A stretch of 64,000 nt of DNA, from NCBI GenBank assembly GCA_032164245.1, contig JAVMKO010000007.1, forward strand, positions 2,108,001 to 2,172,000, in the 5' to 3' direction. Numbering within the stretch: the stretch's first letter is position 1; the number at the start of each line of letters is the position of its first letter. Below the pieces are notes generated by a model. The model did no database searches and was not told the origin of the DNA. It was given only the letters and a program-made list of their open reading frames with translations. Shown here piece after piece: positions 11,401-22,825 of this stretch. The translations under genes and the position numbers were made by a program. The DNA is from Sternotherus odoratus (Eukaryota; Chordata; Testudines; Kinosternidae).

Positions 11401-11480
11401 ATTTTTACCCAGCAGATTTGGGGAAACCTTCCCGGGAGAGTGCATCAGCCACTTTATTAGCGGCTCCCCTCCCCCTTCAT
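8461..11480 (-). pseudogene. Decayed gag-pol of a Ty3/gypsy element with integrase before RT (Gmr1-like order)
   Basis: Read on the minus strand from high to low coordinates, the recognisable domains are: gag zinc knuckle (11401-11360; CX2CX4QX4C, the usual His is Gln), protease region (about 11250-11020, 'PIPMLLGEDL'), integrase zinc finger (about 10690-10550, 'LAHDHFSGHAG'; CEGC now CEGY), integrase core with 'NGLVEKFN' carrying the catalytic Glu (about 10190-10150), integrase C-terminus 'LKVGDQVMVL' (about 9820), RT with YLDD (9219-9208), and RNase H 'VTTDASKRGAGAVL' (about 8850-8800). The reading frame is broken by several frameshifts and stops. Most Ty3/gypsy elements have RT-RNase H-integrase; integrase first is typical of Ty1/copia and of the Gmr1-like gypsy group. 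Confidence 0.88.
11403..11466 (-). repeat. Out-of-place second copy of the RNase H tail, fused upstream of the gag zinc knuckle
   Basis: This strip matches 8459-8516 closely (shared 'gagagtgcatcagccact' and 'ggaaaccttccc'), the end of the RNase H domain ('VADALS'). Here it sits just upstream of the zinc knuckle on the minus strand, so the end of pol is joined to the start of gag. This suggests a deletion between tandem copies or a template switch during reverse transcription. Confidence 0.65.
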
Positions 11481-11984
11481 TTATCACGCCACCCACTGAA
11501 GTTTAGTTGAACGTGAGAACACAAAGCATTAGTCTTAAGGAACTCACCTTTCCTCCTCTGTCTGCTTTCATAAAATGGTACCCCTGAATATTCTGCTTTG
11601 TGCCATGAGGTAGGTGAACTAACCCCGTCATGATGCCACGCTGTACAAGATGGGGCGCCATCTTTATTAAGGCGGACCATGGAGCACCTCAGTTCTCTCC
11701 ATTCCTCCGTCCTCGCTCAACTAGCTGCAAAGAAACTGCATATAGAGAGAGGAACCAGCTGGATTTTAGTGGGAACACAGGGCGGAGGACTGAGACTGAT
11801 ACATTGACTATTAATGGAGCATTTAAAACCAACCCATCCATCTTTGGAATATTAAAGATAAACACTCTTTGCAGGTAGAAATTGGTCTCTAATTCCACCA
11901 GTTTGGAAGGATTGGTTCAGATCCATCTCTTGCTGATTCCTATAATTGATAAAGTGTGATATGCTCAAATGGTGCTTTAACACA
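11481..11984. other. Non-coding stretch
   Basis: No gene recognised. Short open frames on both strands overlap each other and show no family. It separates the gypsy relic from a small hAT element. Confidence 0.4.
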
Positions 11985-11992
11985 GATGTATG

Positions 11993-12206
11993 CAGGGCCC
12001 AAGCACGTGCATGAGGTGGCGAAGGTTGGGGGGAGGGGGCAGCACGCCATTCCTAATTGGGGTGGCGCTCCCCTTCTTTTGGCGGCATTTCCCTCTCACG
12101 GCTTTGTCCAGTGGCAGCGTTTCAGCGGCAGCTCCATGACTTGCAGGTGTTTGGGTTTTTTTGTTTTCTGCCGCTTGGGGCACCAAGAAAGCTGGAGCCG
12201 GCCCTG
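11993..12206. mobile_element. hAT-type non-autonomous element, 214 bp
   Basis: Starts 'cagggcc' and ends 'ggccctg', with the right end 'gctggagccggccctg' typical of a common sauropsid hAT family. It is flanked by the perfect 8-bp duplication gatgtatg (11985-11992 and 12207-12214), the length made by hAT transposases. It contains no transposase. Confidence 0.88.
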
Positions 12207-12214
12207 GATGTATG

Positions 12215-12583
12215 GAGACAAAGTCCCTACTCTAAAGAGTTTCCAGTCTAAATGGCAAAATAAACATCTCAGTTCCATCTTATGACATCACAATGGGTGA
12301 GTTCCTGAGCACGATGATGGAGTTATGCCTAGTCACACCAGCTAAGGAACTAGCTCCAAGTCATCCCGTATCGACACAATGCCATGCAGCAAACCTCACA
12401 AAGCACTGCCAGCAGTGATTACGTTAATTCTACACCTGTGTTGCTTAACTCTTTAAGTAATACTTTGCTCAAAAATTGGCAGACCAAATCAAGTGCTTAT
12501 TAGTACTGTTGTGAAAACATGGGTGGGCAAAACTACTTTGGAGACAGGCTGCCTAACTGAGCTCAGTCACGGTTATAATATTG
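12215..12583. other. Non-coding stretch
   Basis: Apparently unique sequence with no recognised gene, RNA or repeat. Confidence 0.4.
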
Positions 12584-12598
12584 TTTAAAACCATTGTG

Positions 12599-12716
12599 AC
12601 AGGTTCAAGAATAGCAGCCGTGTAAGTCTGTATCCGTAAAGAAAGTGAGGAATACTTGTAGCACCTTAGAGATAAACTAGTTAGTCTCTAAGGTGCTACA
12701 AGTATTCCTCGCTTTC
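12599..12716. mobile_element. Fold-back hairpin retroelement, family A, core deleted
   Basis: A 118-bp element flanked by the perfect 15-bp duplication tttaaaaccattgtg (12584-12598 and 12717-12731). The segment 'gaggaatacttgtagcacct' and its reverse complement face each other across a short 'taaactagttag' spacer, giving an almost perfect inverted repeat. The hammerhead-like centre is missing. A transcript would form a long hairpin. Confidence 0.8.
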
Positions 12717-12731
12717 TTTAAAACCATTGTG

Positions 12732-13414
12732 TGTCCACGAACCATGCTGCCAGATTTTAAGTGGATTTAATGTAGTGTCCAACCAGTAGGACCACTGAGC
12801 CTGGTTACACTTAGAAGATGTCTAATGTCACAGTGAGCTACCACCCGACTAGCAATTAGTGTGCAATACTTCAGTTACTAGAGCCTGGGCAGGATTAGTT
12901 GTTGAAAACGAAAAACAACTTTCAACAGGAAACAGACTTTTCATTGTGCCCCTCATTGTATATTCACGATGCTGCCCTCTCTGCTCAATAGTGCTGGCCA
13001 GTTTCGAACACTCTAAATTGTCAAGAGCTGTTGGGTTTCCCAGAGTGCGCTTTGTCCAACAATACAGAAGCCTTTTTTTTGTTAACTAACTTGAACTCAT
13101 TGTCCCTGCCCTCCTCCCGTCCCCACCACCATCAGCCCGGCTGCCCAGCCAGCACCCACCCCCCACCCCCCGGATCCTGTTACAGTGTTTGGGTTCATGA
13201 AGTACAAATTAGCATAATCAGATTAACTGCAGGGGTTGTACATTTGAAAAGGCAAGAAAAGAAAAAGTGTTTCACAAAGAGAAGCCCTGAGGAGGGCAGA
13301 AGGGGGTGTTATTGCCGTTGTGTGGAGGCTCTGAAAACCTGCACCTGCATTGCCAGCTAGTCCTCTTCTGACTAAGGACTCTTAGATGGTATTAAAACTT
13401 GGAACTGGGGGAGG
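12732..13414. other. Non-coding stretch
   Basis: No gene recognised. C-rich text at 13105-13180 is low complexity. Confidence 0.4.
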
Positions 13415-13527
<113 letters not shown>

Positions 13528-14244
13528 ATTCAGTCCTGCATCCCATTAATTGATTTATCTGGACTGGGAATGTGCAGTGTGCTGACAGTGGGAAATGTCG
13601 TTTGATTCCTACTCACCATGGAGAGGTGATCAGCCCAGTAATCTGGTCTATCGAGATAAGAGTTTTAGAGTCTCTGCAGGAGACTGATAAGAAATGTAGT
13701 CGGAACAAGGCCTATTGGCTGTTATTATTTGCTGGTTTTGTGGCTGGTTTGCATTTCTCAGTCGGGGGGGAATGCTAGGTTTTTATATTACATTTCCATC
13801 TTAACCGTGTTTTAATTGCCCATCTTTCATTGTTGCCATCATTTGTAAAAAACACATTTAAAAAAAAAGACAAAAGGGCAGAAAGATGCGGCTCCCTGGA
13901 AGAGGTAGTTGGTGGGCGTAAGAAATCAGTCCCAGACCCTTCACATTTGATGCAAAGGTTTCCGATGATGCTGGAAACATGAGCTGTTTGTTTAGTCACC
14001 CAGGTTTGCTACATCCAGCCAGGATATAAATTGATTTCCCCAGCACCCTGCTTAATTTTCTCCTTTCTGACTTTGCTCGGAGGGGAATGCTCTCACAACA
14101 CTGAAATCACCCGCCAAGGTGCGAGTGATTTTTGGGTGCCTACATTTGGGAGGGCCCAGGCTGAAATGTAAATATGTTACAGGGAATTGACCTTTACAAC
14201 ATTCTGAGCACTCACCTTCTAAAAACCAGACTGTCCAAATGTCT
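13528..14244. other. Non-coding stretch
   Basis: Nothing recognised apart from an A-rich strip near 13855-13870. Confidence 0.4.
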
Positions 14245-14252
14245 CAGGGTAA

Positions 14253-14770
14253 CAGGGGTGAAAGTAGGGTGGGATGGGCTGGTATGGCGTACTAGTAAAA
14301 AGTGGCCACCTGTACCGGCCCCTATCACCTTACTTCAAAGCGCTGCCATGGCAAAAGGACCTTTCTTAAAGCACTGCTGCAGCAGCACTTTAATGTCCCT
14401 GTCCCTTTTGGGCCCTCCCCCCCCCAGCCGACGACAGGGCTGGGTAGCTGCTTCTTCCCCCCCACTACTTCAGCGGCCGGGGAGCCAAAAGGGGCAGGGA
14501 CGTTAAAGCGCTGCCTGAGCAGCATTTTAAGCAATGTCCTTTCGCCGTGGTAACGCTTTAACGTCCCTGCACCTTTTGATGCCCCCCCCCCAGCCGCCGA
14601 TGGTGGGGTGGCAAAAGGAGCAGCTACCCAGCCCAGGCAGCGCCGAGTGGAGGGGACTGGTCGGGGTGGCACTGATCCCCAGCCCCGCCCCTTGCAGGGG
14701 AGGGGGCAAAGCTCCCCCCTCCCCCCCCCCCCCCGGTATTGGTAAGAGACAAATTTTACTTTCACCCCTG
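14253..14770. mobile_element. hAT-type non-autonomous element, 518 bp
   Basis: Terminal inverted repeats 'caggggtgaaagta' and 'ttactttcacccctg' are visible at the two ends. Flanks cagggtaa (14245-14252) and cagggtgg (14771-14778) match at 6 of 8 bases, fitting an aged 8-bp duplication. The interior is GC-rich with C-runs near 14719 and includes no transposase; the overlapping long open frames on both strands come from that GC bias. Confidence 0.8.
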
Positions 14771-14778
14771 CAGGGTGG

Positions 14779-15758
14779 GCCCTTAAGATCACCAGTCACT
14801 TATGAAAAATCTCAGCCCTTGACTTCATGGAGACTTTAGCCTTAATAAGAATGGCAGAATTCGGCCCAAAGTTATGATGCTGACTCCAACCTGATGTTTT
14901 CTAGAGAAGAGATGCCACCTTCAGTCCAGTTCTACATACATTTTTGACAAATATTTCTTCAGTTATTTGATTATTGAGCAGGGCAATTAACACACAAATG
15001 AAGTATTCGATGATTTGTGATATTTCAGTTATGATACTTGATTAATATTTTGTTTCATTGCTGGCCCACCTAGATTTTTGGGGCCTAATTCAAAGACCAT
15101 TGAAGTCAATCGGAGGCTTTGGATCAAGTCTTCCAGTTCAGTTATTTATTTAACTACAGTGGTATACTTAGCTACGTAACTGAAACATGATGTCACAAGG
15201 TAACACAAGTTCATGTTCTGGGGACTGTACCTTTAAGTGTAGAGGAGGGGTAGCTTCCATTTCGGTGTGTCAGGTCCGATCCAGAATGTGTCACCATGTG
15301 TTCTCTCTGTCTCTCTTTCCTGGAGACTTTATATTCGTTTGTTCTTTGTTCCTTTTCTTGAAATAAAAAGAAGTTACACTGAAAAAAATCACGTCAATGG
15401 CTAAGCATAGTAATTATGATTCTCAGGTTGACTTTGATCCAAGTTTCCAGAAGCGGAGAAAAGCAGGATATTTTATCTGTGCTGATATTCAGTTCAGAAT
15501 TCCTAGTTAAAATTCCACATCACTATTTGCTGTCTAAAATCACAGGTTTGTGGAAAGTTTTTCCAAAAGCTGGGGTGAGGACACAAATTTGCTCGGTGCC
15601 TCTCTGCAGAGTGGCATTTCCCCTTAAGACTAGCTTTTCCCATGGCAAACATACCAACTGGGTTTCATTTTTCAACTGGATCCACTTTCCAGTTAACTAG
15701 CTTCCTCATTTTTGTGTCATTCCCCAAAGTTAAATGTTACTGTGACAGGGTTTTTTTT
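14779..15758. other. Non-coding stretch
   Basis: AT-rich, apparently unique sequence. No coding exon, RNA gene or strong repeat signature recognised. Confidence 0.4.
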
Positions 15759-16010
15759 TTATATTTGCCCTCCCACAAGAATGTTAAATTTAATTACACT
15801 AAGGTTGCTATTACTGAGCAGTTCAGCTATATTCATCTCTTGAACCAGGTTCAGTGCACTGCTTAGCACTAAATCAAGAATTGCCTCTCCCGTTGTGGAT
15901 TTCAGAACTAGCTGCTCCAAGAAACAGTCATTAGTGGGGTCTAGAAATGTTATCATTGCGCTCCATCCTAAGGGGACATGTTCCAAGTCAATGTGAGGCT
16001 AGCTGAAATC
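15759..16010 (-). pseudogene. CR1-type LINE endonuclease fragment
   Basis: The minus-strand frame reads 'GEAILDLVLSSALNLV' and ends near 'SVIKFNIL', which matches the C-terminal part of the apurinic-endonuclease domain of CR1/L2-type LINEs (the ...LDLVL... and ...SDHSVIKF... segments). The conserved SDH is altered to SNL, so a catalytic residue is lost. It is an isolated relic with no RT domain attached. Confidence 0.72.
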
Positions 16011-17729
16011 CCCCATTATTATAATTATTATTGCATTTGCTGTTTTTGCAGCATCTCTCTGTGCATTTCACAGTCACCGTCACCACCCCAGTCAGGTAAT
16101 CAGTAAGTATATTCCTACTGATATACTCTTATTATTCAAGTGTAGAATTTCTATCCATAGAGATACTATGGTACAGTTTGACTTATTTACAATTTTTACT
16201 TATTTGAATCTATGCTTTCTTTCACCTGTAATGCCACTTGCAGTACGTTAGGGTCAGAACTACCCAGGTTTATCTCCAAACGATACTCTAGTTCCCCCGA
16301 TACATCTCTAGTGCTAGGTCCCACATAAGACAAGTATGGAGTTGTCTAATAAAGAAGGGACTTTGCCAAATGAAAACCACATTTCAGTACAGCACCAAAG
16401 TTAAGTCCTCTTAAGCAAGAGCCACTCATCTGAGGTGAATTCTAGTTCCACAGCCTGCCCTGTCTTCTCTGAGTGTGCTCAGCCATCCTCACCCTTTCCC
16501 TTCTTTTTGATCAGTCTCCCTCCCTTGCCCCCTCCAAAGAACATTTGTCTCCCTGCCATGCTAAGTGATGTACTTCCGGCTGGCTGAGTCCCTATTGTTA
16601 TGGCTGACTCCTATATTTTGCCTTTCTCTGAAGTTTGAGACTGGAACAGGTTTCCTCTGTTGTGATGCCTGAAGAAAAGATGCCTGAAAGGTACAGCATT
16701 CTGCAAAGCATTCCTAAGCAGCAGATTGAGACAGACAAGGTGATGCTGGGAAGTGTATTTTTGGCCGATGAAAGCTATTGCTCTGGACACCCTTCAGGTG
16801 ATCAATGACAGGATCTACCGGTAGGCTGTCATGTCTTATGAAGAATGGACTGATCCCCCGGGGGTTAAATGGAGCAGTGTGAGCAACCCACTCTTCCTTC
16901 CACTAATCCCACCACAGGCTCAAGGCTTCACTGCAATAGTCCTGATTTATGACAGGGTGGAAATCCTCTGAGTCATCACTGAGGTGTCCAAGGTGCCCAG
17001 TCTATCCAAGCCAGGATGGTGAGTGTTTCTTGAAGTGCAGATTTTGGAATTTGGTGACCATCCACACTAGCCCTGGTCTAAAATCCATTTCCAGGAGTCA
17101 TCCACCTAGTACATGACCAGTTCTCTAAGGGACCAAGTAGGGAGGTTCCAAGGAAGGATAGTAAAGTGTCAGCTGTTCTCTCCCGTTCTGAGACACACAC
17201 TAACGCAACATTCTTCTTAAGGCTCCTCTTTGCCAGTTAGCAATCACAGGAGTTACACGGTCAGCGGAGAACCCACCCATTTAAGCAGAAGCCTGGCACA
17301 CATTTCCCCTGTAACTATGACTCTCTTTGCCATGCTTGGCCCGTACCACGATTTTAACGTCGATTTCTTTGTGGAGTTTGATGAGTGAATAACAAATGTT
17401 ACACACGTTGACTATCTAATGCAAGGCAGCGGATGTCTACAGGAAGACGTCCATTAAGTTCAATAAGCTTTGGATCAGGTCCTTAGTCATGAGCAATGAT
17501 TTCCCCTGCCGTGTCCCTCCCTGGCAATGGGGCTCAGCGAGGGAGACCTACTCCTGAGCTGTACTGCTGCTCCCACCCCGTGGCTGGCACGTTCTTGGAG
17601 CCTAGGAAGGGTTGTGATGGATTCTCCATTGCTGGACATTTTTAAAACCAAGATAAGATATGGTGAGTGGGGTGAGCCTCCAGGCCTAGTGATTGCAGCC
17701 CATGGTGGCAGCCCCTCCTGGAAGTTATG
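16011..17729. other. Non-coding stretch
   Basis: About 1.7 kb of apparently unique sequence with mixed composition. No splice-bounded coding exon or known repeat was recognised. Confidence 0.4.
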
Positions 17730-17737
17730 CGGTAGGG

Positions 17738-18415
17738 CAGGGGTGGGAGAACTACGGCCCGTGGGCTCCTCCTCACCTGCCCCTGAGCTCCAGCTGGGGA
17801 GGCTGCTCTGGCCCCTCCCCCGCTGTTCCCCTCCCCCGCAGCCTCAGTGCCACAGCTCTGGGCCAGACATGATGTTCTGAGCAGTGGCGTGATAAGGGGG
17901 CCAGGGCCAGGCGGGCCAGGGCAGGGGTTAGATAAGGGGCAGAGGGTCTCAGGGGTCAGTAAGGGGATGGGGAATGGGGGTGTTGGAGAGGGTATGGGTG
18001 TCCCAGGGGTCCTGTCAGGGGGTCGGGATGTGGCTAGGGTTTGGGGCAGTCAGGGAAAAGGGAGCAGGGGGGGGGGTTGAATGGGGGTGGAGTCCTGGGG
18101 AGGGCTAGGGTGGGGGGGTCTCAGGAGGGGGCAGTCACAGGACAAGGAGCAGGGGGGATTAGATACGAGGTGGGGTCCTGGAGTGGCAGTTAGAGTGAGG
18201 GGGGGTCTCCGGAGGGGGCGATCAGCGGACAAGGAGTGGGGGGAGGGATGGATGGGTCGTGGGTTCTGAAGGAGGCAGTCAGAGGGGGTGGGAAGTGGGT
18301 GGGCGTTGGATGGGGGGGGGCAGGCTGCTTGGGGAGGCACAGCCTTTCCTACCCGGCCCTCCACACAATTTTGAACCCCAATGTGACCCTCGGCCAAAAG
18401 GTTTGCCCACCCCTG
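17738..18415. mobile_element. hAT-type non-autonomous element, 678 bp
   Basis: Ends 'caggggtgggagaac' and 'gtttgcccacccctg' form terminal inverted repeats. Flanks cggtaggg (17730-17737) and gggtaagg (18416-18423) agree at 6 of 8 bases. The interior is a G-rich tract built from degenerate units such as 'ggggcagtcagg' and 'gtctcaggaggggg'. No transposase is present. Confidence 0.82.
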
Positions 18416-18423
18416 GGGTAAGG

Positions 18424-20244
18424 GAACCTGGACCCTCCCACTCCACCACGTTGTGACCCAGAGGCTGTCTTGAGCACCATACTCCTGAAGTCCGGCTAAC
18501 ACTGTCCCCTAGATCTCTTCCTATGTCTCTGCCCAGTCCCATAGAGCACGCTGCGGCTGGCAGCTGTTCATGGCAAACTAGTCCCCAGGTCTCAGCTGGG
18601 TAGAGGGTGTCGTCTCTGTGAAGCCAAGCACCCTCTGGCAATGCCCTCCTGGCATTGTCCCTCTGCAGCGGGGAGTGCAGGCCTGTCTCTCTCCGCCGGC
18701 TACTCTGCTGTGCGGAAGAGACACTCTTTTAAGTCCTTTCTAGGCTGTTGGGGTGGGGCTTCCCAGGTCCAGACTTGTTCCTGCAACTTTACCTCTCCAG
18801 TGTGCGGATTAGCCACCCCCATCACAGATGTTTTGCTCAAAGCTATGCTCTAGTTCAAACAGCAATTAACCCAGGGCAGGTCCCTCCTGGCCTGGAATCT
18901 ATGCATCTGTGGTCCCGCTTTAGCAAGACCAAGCAAAACTTGAATCCTGGGGCTTCAAGAATCCTGCTTTAATCCACAACTGTGTGGTTTATAATCCCTG
19001 TCATCAGACGAAAGCATGCGTAGCTGGGATGAACGGTGGGATTTTCAGAACTACTCAGCATTGGCCTAACTCTGCTCCTACTGGAGTTTCGCCATTGACT
19101 TGAATGGGAGCAGAGGTAGGCCAACACCTAGCCATAACATAGTGATACATCCACAAAAGTATGAGTTATGTCTGTGTTTGAGAGAAACATAGAGATATGT
19201 GTTTTATATAAAACTAAAGTTGATTCTTTGCACCATTTCCCCCCTTTGATTCTTCCCTTAGCACCTGCTGCTTTAAAAGGACAATTACAGCAATGAAAAC
19301 CGATGGCTTTAGAGCCTGTTGTTTTATCTCTGGCTTTAAGATTTAAGGATGTGACTTTAAAGTGACCTCTGACCCAGAGGTCAGCAGTTAAGCTGTCCAT
19401 TCTCCCCCTGTCCTTTCTCACTTAGCCTTCAAAGAACAAAAGTCAATCGTGCACTGCTCACCCCTGTTTCCACTTGGTCATCTCAGGCAATTCCCTTATG
19501 TCTAAAAAAAATGTATAGGGAGCATTCTTAAATGCATATGAATGACTCATTAGCCATCTTTCAAATGGTACTTCCCTGAAACATATCAGATCAGCACCAG
19601 TCTTCTCCCAGTCAGTGGTTTCTGGGGTTTCCCAGCAAGATAAATATTGTCCCTCTAAATATCATTCTAGGATACTTCTTGGTGTCCAGTTGTAGTAGCT
19701 ACGTAGTACCAAGATCCCTCACCATAGCTTAAAATTGTGTTGCCATTGCTACACTGCTCTGTGTCTGACAATAACCTTTTCCAATCGTGCCCTTGATATC
19801 CTTTTTTAAAATCAAATCCGGCTGGATAAGAAATTCCCTTGCCTCCTGTCCCCACCCACACTGCTCAGTTCACGTTCCGCTCATGGTGTTCAGAGTCAGC
19901 ATAGCTAACAGAGCTGTTGAGCACAGACCCTGTGCTAAGCAAGGCAAACAACATGCCTCTGAATCTTCTCCACTACTATGGAGACTGCTTCACGAAAAGA
20001 GCAAGGACCTACATTCCATGTTTCAGCCAGTAAAGAGGATTTTTATTTGTTGTTATTTTCCTCTTGCAGATCTATGACTAATTATTGCCCTTGCATATTG
20101 ACTAGTAACCTGACTTTCTCTGATAGCCAGTGACTTCATCCTGCAGTCACAGAAGTCAATAGCAAAACTCCCACTAACATCAATAATACAGGGGCATGCC
20201 CAAAATGAACTCTTGAGCCTGCTCTAAAGTCAATGGGTGACTTT
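18424..20244. other. Non-coding stretch
   Basis: No gene recognised. The open frame at 19128-19421 (minus) is embedded in AT-rich sequence and has no recognised domain. Confidence 0.4.
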
Positions 20245-20258
20245 CTAATGTGTTCAGT

Positions 20259-20436
20259 ATCAGAGGGGTAGGTGTGTTAGTCTGGATCTGCAAAAGCGAC
20301 AGTCTTATAGCACCTTAGACTAACAGATGTTAGAGATCATGGGGCTTTCGTGGGCTAAGACCCACTTCATCAGCCCACGAAAGCACATGATCCCTAAAAT
20401 CTGTTAGTCTATAAGATGTTACAAGACTCTTTGTCG
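20259..20436. mobile_element. Hairpin retroelement, family B, with best preserved hammerhead-like 5' core
   Basis: A 178-bp element flanked by the perfect 14-bp duplication ctaatgtgttcagt (20245-20258 and 20437-20450). It begins 'atcagaggggtaggtgtgtt' and has two opposed 'cccacgaaagc' segments in its centre. The minus strand carries an intact CTGATGA followed by the GTGGG/CCCAC stem and GAAA. Confidence 0.8.
20336..20373 (-). ncRNA. Hammerhead-ribozyme-like motif with intact CTGATGA
   Basis: On the minus strand, CTGATGA (20373-20367) is followed by an extra A, a GTGGG/CCCAC helix and GAAA (20349-20346). This matches the invariant CUGAUGA and GAAA boxes exactly. The short helix III seen in other copies (AGC-TTAT-GCT) is replaced by 'gccccatgat', so cleavage competence is doubtful. 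Confidence 0.4.
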
Positions 20437-20889
20437 CTAATGTGTTCAGTGAGCGTTGGCTGTAATCTAGGATGTCTCCTTTAGCAAAAGAAAATAGAAC
20501 ACTATTCTACAGCAATTACCCCAAACCCTGCAGTATCACTGTTGCAAGCTGTACAGTTTTGTACCCTTCCACTAGAATTTTGTACGGCGGATCCAATGAT
20601 TATAAAAATGGGGACATTATCGGTATAAGTCATTCATATTCTAAACGGGCTGCAAGAAGAACAGGGATGTTTAGCAAACATGGAGGTGAAAAATAGAATC
20701 CTAGGGCCAAATCTGGAGGCCGATAATGGACTGCCAGGAACACGTCTACCCTGGGAGGAGATGGCCCAGATAGCTTTCTTGCAAGACAACAATAATGTCT
20801 AGCGGCCCGTCAGCTCTTGGGGGCCTCACTGTGCTCAACATCGTAAGAGACTATTCTTCCTCTGAAGAACTTACTTCCTAAATAGACAT

Positions 20890-21045
20890 GACAAAGGACG
20901 TACTACCCTGCTTGTTTTACAGACGGAGAATTGAGGCCCAGAGAGGGAGTGACTTGCCGGGGTCACCCAGGAAGTCTATGGCAGAGCCAGGAATTGAACT
21001 ACATCTCCTGAATCCTTTATCACAAGGCTAGCCTTCTCCTTAAAT
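20890..21045 (-). repeat. MIR-like SINE fragment
   Basis: The text 'gaggcccagagagggagtga' continuing into 'cttgccggggtcacccagg' and 'ggcagagccaggaattgaac' is the reverse complement of the MIR-type core ('tgaccttgggcaagtcactt'). The copy is old and diverged. Confidence 0.6.
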
Positions 21046-21353
21046 TAAACCATGCATTAGGCACCACTGGGGCTAGCCAACTTTAGTAGATGGGCACTTT
21101 AACTAAGCAAGCCACAGCAGCAATACAGTTCTTCCCATAGCCAGCTCTTCTGACTCTAACAGCCATGATTACTAGCGCTCTATATTCAGAGATAGGTAGG
21201 TATTGAGACAATCATGAGCAGTCAGAGCTAGAGAGTTAATGGACTGACCCCCTGTGATGAGATAGTCTCCCTCCTTAAGGGTAAAAGTGCCTAATGGTGA
21301 GCCATCAGCCCACGGACCTATCACGGGGTGGCCCTTTGTGATTTTGAAAGACC

Positions 21354-21423
21354 CTATATTATATATATATATATATATATTCTGTGTGTGTAGATACATA
21401 GACACACACACACACACACACAA
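21354..21423. repeat. (TA)n and (AC)n microsatellites
   Basis: A run of alternating TA at about 21359-21380 is followed by 'gtgtgtg' and an AC run ending at 21423. Confidence 0.9.
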
Positions 21424-22505
21424 GACATAGGAGATAGAGATGAGGAGGTCCCGAGAATGAGTGGTGCTCAGGAAGAAATCCTGTCACTGTCTTTAAGGGC
21501 CCTTTAAGGGTCTTTAAGGGCCCAGAGCCAGAAGCCTGTCTGAAAGGGCTAAGCAAGGCTCTCTTCTCATCCAGCCAATTGGGGAAGAGCTAGGGGAAGG
21601 GACTAGGATAAATGCTGCCTCCTCCCTCACAGCTGGACAGACACCAGCAGGAGAAGGCCGGCCTCCTGAACCCTCTCAGCCCGGGGACTACCTGGGGAAA
21701 GGGGGCCAGTGGAGGGAGAAGCTGGCTAAGAACCCACAGCTGGCTAAATTACAACTCAGCTCCACGAATTGTAGGTGTCCTTAACCCTCCGACTGCTAGA
21801 AGCTGGGACTGGATGACAGGGGATGGATCAATCAAAATTCCCCTGGTCTGGTCATTCCCTCTAAAGCACCTGGCCCCGGCCACTGTTGGAAGACAGGATA
21901 ATGGGATAGTTGGAACATTGGTCTGACCCAAAATGGCGGGTTTTATGTCCCTGAGGAGAAGAGCTGGGGTCTCTTGGTTAGGGAGAGACAGAGGGATTGG
22001 TGAACTCACAGCCTGGCTTCAAAGGGAGAGTTGGGAACTCGTGTTCTGGGGGTGACCATTTGAAGCACAACCCCAGTTTTAGAAAGAGGATTGGGGCATC
22101 TCCTGAACCAGGGTGAGAGCTTACCAGGACTTTTATATGGACCTAGAGTGCAGGGCCGGCGACAGGGGGGTACTCCGGGCACAGCTGTACCGGGCCCCGG
22201 GCTTAAGGGGGGACCCCTTAAGTCCAGGGCCCGGTACACAGCTGTACCCGTAGTCGTCCCCTCTTGTTGCCGGGCCTGCCCGTCCGCGGGCATCCGAGCG
22301 CAGCACGGAGCCACCCGCCCCTGGTACCTGGGCTCCCCCGCCTGCCACTAACAGACCCGCCGGGGCTGCGGCCCGCACAGCAGCAGGAGGCGAAGGCCGC
22401 CCACGGCCGGGGCTGGGGCAGGGCGGCTCGCAGGTCCCATGGCGCGGGCCCGACCGAGTCTCCCCCTTAGCAACGACAGCGACGAGGGGGGGGGGGCTGG
22501 GCAGA

Positions 22506-22593
22506 GTATATAAAGGGCGACGGTCCCGCGATAGGTCGGTGACGCGAAGTGCAAGATGGCGGCGCCGCGAGGCACGCTGGGGATTGTAGTTCT
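22506..22593 (+). promoter_or_regulatory. Promoter-like cluster: TATA box, YY1 and ZNF143 motifs
   Basis: Within about 90 bp there is TATATAAAG (22507-22515), AAGATGGCGGC (22553-22563), which is the full YY1 consensus, and 'ggcacgctggggattgtagt' (22571-22590), the reverse complement of the ZNF143/SBF element ACTACAAyTCCCAGCrTGCC. This combination is typical of vertebrate housekeeping promoters. The open frame that starts at this ATG stops after a few codons, so the segment looks like a captured promoter or 5' leader and not a gene start. Confidence 0.55.
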
Positions 22594-22704
22594 CTGACTT
22601 GTGGCCAAAGGGCAGGCGCTGCGTGGGGGCTCAGCTGGAGCAAATCCCGCTCCTCCCGGGCTACCCCAGCCCGGCCCTCGCTTACGGCTCTGCAGTGCCC
22701 GGGC

Positions 22705-22825
22705 GAGGGTGACCAGAGGCCCCGATTTCATAGGGACCGCCCCGTTTGGGGGACTTTTTCTTATAGAGGCTCCTATTACCCCCCACCCCCGTCCCGATTT
22801 TTCACACTTGCCGTCTGGTCACCCC
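22705..22825. mobile_element. Small hAT-type copy (TAGGGTGACC family) nested in the larger element
   Basis: Ends 'gagggtgaccaga' and 'tctggtcaccc' enclose 'ctttttcttatagaggctcc' and 'cccgatttttcaca'. It is a diverged copy of the element at 33735-33864. No convincing 8-bp duplication is left. Confidence 0.75.

Noticed and set aside
14325..14792. 155-codon minus-strand open frame
   Set aside because: Lies within a GC-rich hAT element and overlaps other frames.
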